Below, in pieces: positions 61,401 through 64,000 of a stretch of DNA of 64,000 nucleotides. How positions within the stretch are numbered: the stretch's first letter is position 1; each line of letters starts with the position of its first letter. This stretch comes from Sphaerolaimus hirsutus. Taxonomy: Eukaryota > Nematoda > Chromadorea > Monhysterida > Sphaerolaimidae. Both the position numbers and the translations under genes were made by a program. Under the pieces are notes generated by a model. It was not told the DNA's origin. It saw nothing but the letters and a program-made list of their open reading frames with translations, and did not search any database. The stretch covers positions 2,931,855-2,995,854 of the forward strand of contig OZ038455.1 of NCBI GenBank assembly GCA_964036195.1, given 5' to 3'.

Positions 61401-64000
61401 AAGGGTATTTCGAGGGGGGTTTATTACTTCGCCAGAATGTTTTGGAACTATCAGTGCTAATTCGTTGTTTGTCATGTACGCTGAGGTAGAAAATATTCAC
61501 CATATACAAGAGTATACCTATGTATTTATAGAGTTACCTATAGAAGTATGTATGTAAATATAGATGGTAAATATATAAACCCTGTTCTAACGTGACTCGG
61601 TCATTCTTTTAACGTGTGTTCTGCATTTCACAGAACACAAACTGAAGGTTTTGTCATTTACGTTCTTTTTACACTCAATTTCGGGGGGGGGGGGGTTCGA
61701 CGGGGGTCTATTAGGTAATTCGTAGTGGCCATTTTGAGTGGGGTACTTCGAAAACGTACCCAGTTCTACATATTCTATGAAGAAAAGTGCTCGCTTTTGC
61801 AATTTATTGGGAATAAATTTTGTACTCGCATTTACACGTACGTATGAGTAAAAAAAAAGTATTTTATGTTTTCTATACTTTTTGATGAGTAAAATAAAAA
61901 TACTTTACGTTTACATATACTTTCAAAAAAGTTCAGTAATTCTAACAACTCTGGTTCCCAGCGCGCACGCGCGCAGCTAATTCAATTGAAAAATGTGCGC
62001 GCCACGGAATAACAATGAGTGGCGCCACGCACAGTATTTAAACTGTTGAATGTGAGCCTACATTTTTGAAACCTAGCATAGCACCCTGGGTGCTATATCA
62101 CTGTGTAACACCCTGGGTGTTATGCACGGGGGGTGCTATAAATGGAGAAATACGGTACATAATCTATAAAAACTTATTACTGTACCAGGTAGTGAGGATG
62201 ATCAAATCATGATCAATGGAGGCGTCCTATTTTTTCACTAATTGATTTTCATCCCAAAATACGGTTGACAAAATCAAAATTTTTGTCGTCACAAAATGAC
62301 TATGTAAACGGCGCCTCATGAGTTTTCCTGGGGATAGGCCAGTGTGAATAATGCTTGTTGATAAATGTTTATTGATGATAAATGTCTAGTGGAATTTCAT
62401 TTGCAACATTTCAGCTGCACCTGGGTACATCTACAAAATCAGCCCTGATTATGTTGTGACCAGGCAAACGGATTTGGAGGCCACATATAGAAGGTGCAGA
62501 GTCAGTTCACAAACTTCTGGTTCATGAAATTGCTCAATATTTTACATCTTTGTTTAGTGTTTTGCTTTAGGTTGATCCAGTAACATAAATCACTTATACG
62601 ACCGTTTCTTGAAGTACCTCCCCTTGAATTAACCCCACTCAAAATTACCCCAAAGTTTTTTCAATCTGAGGAAAAAGTAAACCCAAAAAAAAACATCTGG
62701 AATAGGGTTCATTACGCATGCAATATACATGTATTAATTGCTGATTACATGATGACAATTTATTACATGAAGTAATTAATTGAGTTTGCATAGCAGTTAC
62801 ACAGTTAATAGTTTTTGTAGCCATCTACATTATAATGTCTAAATGTATCCTGTTTTATCACATCTAATACCAGTTTTGGTATGTAAAAGCCCATCTTTAT
62901 TACAATCCATCTCAAAGATTACTGGGGAATAATAGCCCCTTGAATAAGCACCTTCCTTTCAAGGAAATATGGTAAATCTGATAATAACTGACTGCCCTGA
63001 GATGAATAAACTTGATGGCTCATTAAAGCTCTGGTAATCAACGTACAGAAGTTTGTGAACAGACCAGGTATTATTCTGCCATGGAACTGATGCCTGGAGG
63101 GAGGGTTTTGTCCTGTGGAGGCTGGTCTGGAGCTGCAGGATATGCCACATGCTTTGTGTTAGTTGGCAATGCACCCTGACTCCTAGTTTTAAATTAGGAT
63201 CCTCTCGGTTGGGACCCTACTTACATTTAATGCCCTACTTACATTACTGAAGCAAATATTTACTGAGTGATGGAATTCATTTTGAGTTGTAAATTGGATT
63301 AGATGTTGGGACACTATTGTTCAATAGCGTGCTATAGGGAGCTAGCGGCATAGCCATTACCTACAGTGTGCACATAAATTCCTGTGCGTATTGGCACCGA
63401 GCCATGTGCCACTGTTACTCCGCGCACTCGCGCCAGCCTACATCTTTAAACTGCACGTGAATTTTGCTCGGCTGGGCGCGTCGTTTCCATATACAAACTC
63501 GTGATTTTTCCGAACTTTTTGAGGCCCATCACGCGCTTGAAAATGGGAATTGTGAGTCGAGCACTCGAGCGTACGCGCAGAGAGCTAAAATTACATGCGT
63601 TATCTGTTGAATGTAAGAAAATGTTGAAATTTGACTGTCAATATTGAGCCCACACAAAAAAGGCGAGCCTGACGGAAAATCCGCAATTTTCGAGGGACGT
63701 CCCGCGCGCGGGCGAAAACATAAAAGTGGGCGGAGCCTACTCAGAGCGGCGATGCAAAGCCAAATATCTGCGCGCACTGTAGTGCCCACGGTTGTTCCGT
63801 ATCCACATCTGAATTCAACAAGTTTCAAAATAGATCATTATTAAAATTAATAAAAATTTAGTTTTATTTAACAATTTTAGGTACTATTTAGAAACTGGCG
63901 AAACAAAATGGGCACCAACTTTGCTCAATGGGCTGCACAGACGTCATTCTGCATTATGCTATTACAACCACAGAATGTACATTGTGTCTGGGTACAATCC
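54058..64000 (+). CDS. Secreted or surface multidomain protein: signal peptide, C-type lectin, PAN/apple-like, sushi, Kelch-like (partial at right edge)
   Basis: Exons inferred from phase-matched GT-AG junctions: 54058-54199, 54393-54526, 54990-55094, 55345-55489, 55825-56026, 56537-56610, 58409-58858, 62415-62493, 63881 to beyond 64000; an alternative last exon is 63068-63179. Order: signal peptide MRLFILAALFVSVKSG; C-type lectin domain over exons 1-4 (SSCFVTHTGG, VPWTQAV, WVWLKDGG, LWIGEGS, LPALWQIKAC); Cys-rich PAN/apple-like exons 5-6 (CQRECHKVQCNAYTLV); sushi module at the start of exon 7 (ITCLNGTYFPD, WLFWDAATYICKK); then Kelch-like strands (VWLFDTYYAGRWQEW, ALCYYNHRMYIVSGYN). Expected role: extracellular glycan or ligand recognition, unproven. 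Exon 1-2 junction is the weak point: a MITE (54223-54404) lies there. Confidence 0.75.
54223..54404. mobile_element. CACTYCCAG TIR element inside lectin coding sequence (introner-like, copy 2)
   Basis: 182 bp. Left end CACTTCCAGACCCTGTAAAA, right end the complement of CACTTCCAAAGCCTGTGAAA. The interior is tgtcaaatgtcatg and catttaacagggcatttta sub-repeats as in 19274-19647. It splits the C-type lectin coding sequence; its CTGTAA puts a stop in frame if read through, and its right TIR gives acceptor tttcacag. Confidence 0.72.
55825..58858 (+). CDS. Exons 5-7 of the multidomain gene: PAN/apple-like and sushi modules, first Kelch-like strands
   Basis: Exon 5 (55825-56026), exon 6 (56537-56610, a 74-bp exon with donor gtaagt) and exon 7 (58409-58858) join in phases 1-2-1. 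Exons 5-6 have six cysteines spaced as in PAN/apple folds. Exon 7 begins in the sushi module, cysteines at CIPLN, ITCLN, IACDD and YICKK with a Trp before the last. The intron before exon 7 is 1.8 kb and is mostly the hAT-type MITE 56835-58387. Confidence 0.75.
56871..57329. mobile_element. CGTATTTCC-family MITE
   Basis: CCGTATTTCCTCGAAATA to GAGGAAATACGG with TA flanks. Close to 21798-22251 over the whole length, including cgtacgcagacgtcgaaaa. Confidence 0.85.
57867..58312. mobile_element. CGTATTTCC-family MITE, opposite orientation
   Basis: CCGTATTTCCTCGAAATA to GAGGAAATACGG, TA flanks. Its unique middle is the reverse of that of 56871-57329 (tttttcgacgtctgcgtacg), so two relatives sit head to tail inside one host element. 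Confidence 0.82.
59008..60562. mobile_element. Foldback element with TTCCCGGTCACGTCCGGCAC arms
   Basis: The left arm ttcccggtcacgtccggcac, then gacatcctatctccag, gcgcaaccccccgctac and gggtcgcggcgacccc, recurs as its complement ending at 60562. A second inner inverted pair (attagacacttgaa / ttcaagtgtcttac) lies at about 59400-59715. The element 59910-60317 is nested on the right side. It lies in intron 7 of the multidomain gene. Confidence 0.75.
59910..60317. mobile_element. CGTATTTCTCCGTG-variant MITE
   Basis: Left CCATATTTCTCCGTGTAAAC, right complement gtttacacggagaaatacgg, with gcccggggcgttatac sub-repeats. A relative uses gagtgttatac units (60934-62155). Confidence 0.7.
60934..62155. mobile_element. 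CGTATTTCTC-variant MITE containing a hAT-type MITE
   Basis: Left CCGTATTTCTCTGTTTATAA with acacctgagtgttatac units, right gtgctataaatggagaaatacgg, TA on both sides. The hAT-type MITE 61139-61953 is inserted, together with a gcgcgcacgcgcgc stretch. Confidence 0.65.
61139..61953. mobile_element. hAT-type MITE of the CAGAGTTGT family, 8-bp target duplication GTTCCCAG
   Basis: GTTCCCAG at 61131-61138 and 61954-61961. Left CAAAGTTGTTAAAAGGTACA, right complement ending CAACTCTG. The interior has acgcgtacgcgagtacg tracts and remnants of a CGTATTTCC-type MITE (61335-61750). Confidence 0.9.
62600..62975. repeat. Diverged CGTATTTCC-family MITE
   Basis: Left ccgtttcttgaagtacctcc, right aaggaaatatgg, with the shared middle gcagttacacagtta. 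Older copy, many differences. The rest of intron 8 (63180-63880) is partly CpG-rich (63410-63770) with no gene seen. Confidence 0.55.
63068..63179 (+). CDS. Possible alternative terminal exon with Kelch-like sequence
   Basis: An open stretch RYYSAMELMPGGRVLSCGG and ATCFVLVGNAP, then TGA at 63177-63179. It starts with one base completing the codon left by exon 8 (62415-62493), so it can splice in frame. Its only internal donors leave the wrong phase for the exon at 63881, so it would end the protein. The acceptor (gaacagaccag) has a poor pyrimidine tract. The glycine-rich GGRVLSCGGW wording is typical of Kelch or galactose-oxidase blades. Confidence 0.45.

Overview
This is a repeat-saturated animal nuclear genome window: interrupted genes, GT-AG introns, domesticated-size exons separated by kilobases of nested transposons, a 200-N scaffold gap and an intact BEL/Pao-type retroelement. 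The residues of the first gene (for example the S4-S5 wording [12 protein letters not shown] and the RCK1 wording [18 protein letters not shown]) read closer to protostome than to vertebrate BK channels, so a protostome-like invertebrate is my best guess, with low certainty on the phylum.

Layout. (1) 1-185 is the end of a contig carrying a second, sequence-identical copy of one BK-channel exon, then a 200-N gap (186-385). (2) 386-7800 is transposon debris: foldback elements, a CGTATTTCC-type MITE, and hAT-type MITEs. (3) 7802-24193, plus strand: a complete slowpoke/KCNMA1 (BK, Ca2+- and voltage-activated K+ channel) gene that I could rebuild as 24 exons; every junction is phase-coherent except the variable RCK1-RCK2 linker, where a MITE interrupts the coding region. 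Almost every intron holds MITEs. (4) 24200-34750: no gene seen, layered nested TIR elements. (5) 34754-48211: a hAT-type MITE with 8-bp target duplication, itself interrupted by a 13.07-kb BEL/Pao retroelement with 1,413-bp LTRs that look identical, a tRNA-Ser(UGA) primer site and a single 2,888-codon gag-pol-env open frame. (6) 48212-53900: more hAT MITEs, one of which carries a C-type-lectin exon fragment. (7) 54058-64000 (open at the right edge), plus strand: a second host gene, secreted or cell-surface, reading signal peptide, C-type lectin domain, PAN/apple-like module, sushi/CCP module and Kelch-like repeats.

The two host genes have no evident functional link. What unites the window is the transposon biology: at least ten elements show exact or near-exact 8-bp (hAT), TA, TTAA or 9-bp target duplications that I could read directly; insertions are nested up to four deep; and one small TIR element sits inside coding sequence of BOTH host genes, with TIRs whose sequence (CTGTAAAATG and its complement CATTTTACAG) supplies a 5' and a 3' splice site. 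That is the signature expected of an intron-generating transposon (introner) and is the most interesting candidate system here.
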